Shown: piece by piece, positions 4,287-5,147 of the stretch | Layout: each line of letters begins with the position of its first letter | Numbering within the stretch: position 1 is the first letter of the stretch | From: Oxalobacteraceae bacterium UBA5157 | GTDB taxonomy: Bacteria > Pseudomonadota > Gammaproteobacteria > Burkholderiales > Burkholderiaceae_D | Assembly (NCBI GenBank): GCA_002415335.1 | Contig: DHXL01000230.1 | Coordinates: 34,120 to 39,266 of the forward strand | Reading direction: 5' to 3' | Length of the DNA stretch: 5,147 bases | Notes under the pieces: generated by a model | What the model was told of the DNA's origin: nothing | Database searches by the model: none | What the model saw: only the letters and a program-made list of their open reading frames with translations | Program-made: the position numbers and the translations under genes

Positions 4287-5147
4287 TCAATATATTTCCG
4301 GATTAGGATCGGTTTTTTCCAGTTCCAGCGATGCGGCCAATAACGCCAGGCGCGCCACCACGCCATACATGTAGAAACGGTTCGGCGCGGTCGTGCCGGG
4401 CTTGGCCTGCGCATCTGGCAGCGTGTGCTGCTGCGCGAACGCGAGCGGCACGAAATGTGCGCCTGGCGCGTTCAGATTTTCATCGACGCCGCGCTCGGCG
4501 TGCACGCGATAGAAACCACCGACCACGTAACGGTCGATCATGTACACCACCGGCTCGGCCACCGCGTCATTGATGTGCTCGAACGTGTGCACGCCTTCCT
4601 GGATGATCACGTCGGTAATTTCCAGTCCGTCTTTGCCGACCGACATCTTGTTGCGCTGTTTGCGGTTGAGATCCTTGACCTCGCTCGCGTCCTTGATGGT
4701 CATGATGCCCATGCCATAGGTGCCGGCATCGGCCTTGACGATCACGAACGGGGTTTCCTTGATGCCATATTCCTTGTATTTCTTGCGAATTTTTGCCAGC
4801 AGCGTATCAACATTGGCCGCCAGGCATTCTTCGCCGGTGCGCTCCTGGAAATTGATTTCGCCGCACTTCCCGAAATAGGGATTGAGCATCCACGGGTCGA
4901 CATCGATCAGCTTGGAGAATTTTTTCGCGACGTCGTCGTAAGCGGCGAAGTGGTTGCTCTTGCGCCGGACTGCCCAGCCGGCGTGCAGCGGCGGCAGCAG
5001 GTTTTGCTCGTGCAAACCCTCGAGTATCGGCGGCAGGCCGGACGACAGGTCGTTGTTGAGCAGGATCGTGCAGGGGTCGAAGTTCTTCACGCCGACCCGG
5101 CGCCCATTATGCGAGCGCTCCAGCGGCTCCAGCTTGATCGAGGTGCC
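4287..5147 (-). CDS. gshA: Glutamate-cysteine ligase GshA, C-terminal 286 residues (5' end outside window)
   Basis: GshA makes gamma-glutamylcysteine, the first step of glutathione synthesis. The reading frame stays open to the window edge, so the gene starts beyond 5147; the GTG at 5090-5088 is an internal valine codon. The sequence is the proteobacterial type described from Acidithiobacillus and common in beta-proteobacteria, which differs from E. coli GshA. Recognised stretches, numbered from the first visible residue: VGVKNFDPCTILLNNDLSSG (18-37), GWAVRRKSNHF (57-67), FVIVKADAGTYGMGIMTIKD (134-153), and VVYMIDRYVVGGFYRVH (200-216). The KADAGTYGMG segment resembles an ATP-grasp nucleotide loop. 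The family is about 430 residues long, so roughly a third is missing. The TGA stop is at 4289-4287. The neighbouring gshB completes the pathway. Confidence 0.93.
   Translation of the reverse strand, partial: GTSIKLEPLERSHNGRRVGVKNFDPCTILLNNDLSSGLPPILEGLHEQNLLPPLHAGWAVRRKSNHFAAYDDVAKKFSKLIDVDPWMLNPYFGKCGEINFQERTGEECLAANVDTLLAKIRKKYKEYGIKETPFVIVKADAGTYGMGIMTIKDASEVKDLNRKQRNKMSVGKDGLEITDVIIQEGVHTFEHINDAVAEPVVYMIDRYVVGGFYRVHAERGVDENLNAPGAHFVPLAFAQQHTLPDAQAKPGTTAPNRFYMYGVVARLALLAASLELEKTDPNPEIY

Noticed and set aside
3239..4306. 355-codon open frame on the plus strand, antisense to gshB
   Set aside because: It mirrors gshB codons, has low-complexity composition (Arg, Gln, Val, Gly-rich), and shows no known motif.
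4287..5090. GTG at 5090-5088 as the gshA start codon
   Set aside because: The same frame continues open to the window edge with family-like sequence (IKLEPLERS then VGVKNFDP), so the GTG is an internal codon.
1..5147. CRISPR array, tRNA or rRNA gene, insertion sequence
   Set aside because: No regularly spaced repeats, no tRNA cloverleaf or rRNA sequence, and no transposase frame were seen in the non-coding stretches.

Overview
The window looks like a piece of a Burkholderiales (beta-proteobacterial) chromosome, possibly Oxalobacteraceae. This rests on the gene order, the high G+C, and the protein types: a short ATP-grasp-like beta-proteobacterial GshA, HPr with both His15 and Ser46, a stand-alone mannose-type EIIA, and a MetX-type homoserine acyltransferase. 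The genus assignment is only a guess. All convincing genes lie on the minus strand and are read from right to left.

Layout in transcription order: (1) 5147-4287, the C-terminal 286 residues of glutamate-cysteine ligase GshA, cut by the window edge; (2) 4286-4124, a G+C-rich 163-base gap with small palindromes and no gene; (3) 4123-3185, glutathione synthetase GshB, complete; (4) 3117-2713, a single-domain PTS EIIA of the mannose family; (5) 2712-2615, a spacer with two strong stem-loops; (6) 2614-2345, HPr (ptsH); (7) 2302-554, PTS Enzyme I (ptsI); (8) 553-165, a 389-base non-coding stretch with a consensus-like promoter, several stem-loops and a strong intrinsic terminator; (9) 164-1, the first 54 codons of metX, cut by the window edge.

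The first two genes make glutathione from glutamate, cysteine and glycine. The next three form a PTS phosphorelay, PEP -> EI (His197) -> HPr (His15) -> EIIA (His9). No sugar permease (EIIB/EIIC) is present in the window, so a regulatory PTS is the likely reading. MetX acylates homoserine for methionine synthesis, so sulfur amino acid metabolism flanks the PTS genes on both sides.

The coding part is ordinary. The part worth a second look is the ptsI-metX intergenic region. A sigma70-like promoter (TTGACG, 17 bp, TATCCT) would make a leader of about 280 nt ending in an intrinsic terminator 60 nt before the metX start. Seven bases upstream (GGCTAAA, 291-285) are perfectly complementary to a segment that includes the first four bases of the terminator stem (TTTAGCC, 259-253). 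This geometry fits an attenuator or riboswitch controlling metX, but it could equally be the ordinary end of the pts operon or of a small RNA. No known riboswitch class was recognised.
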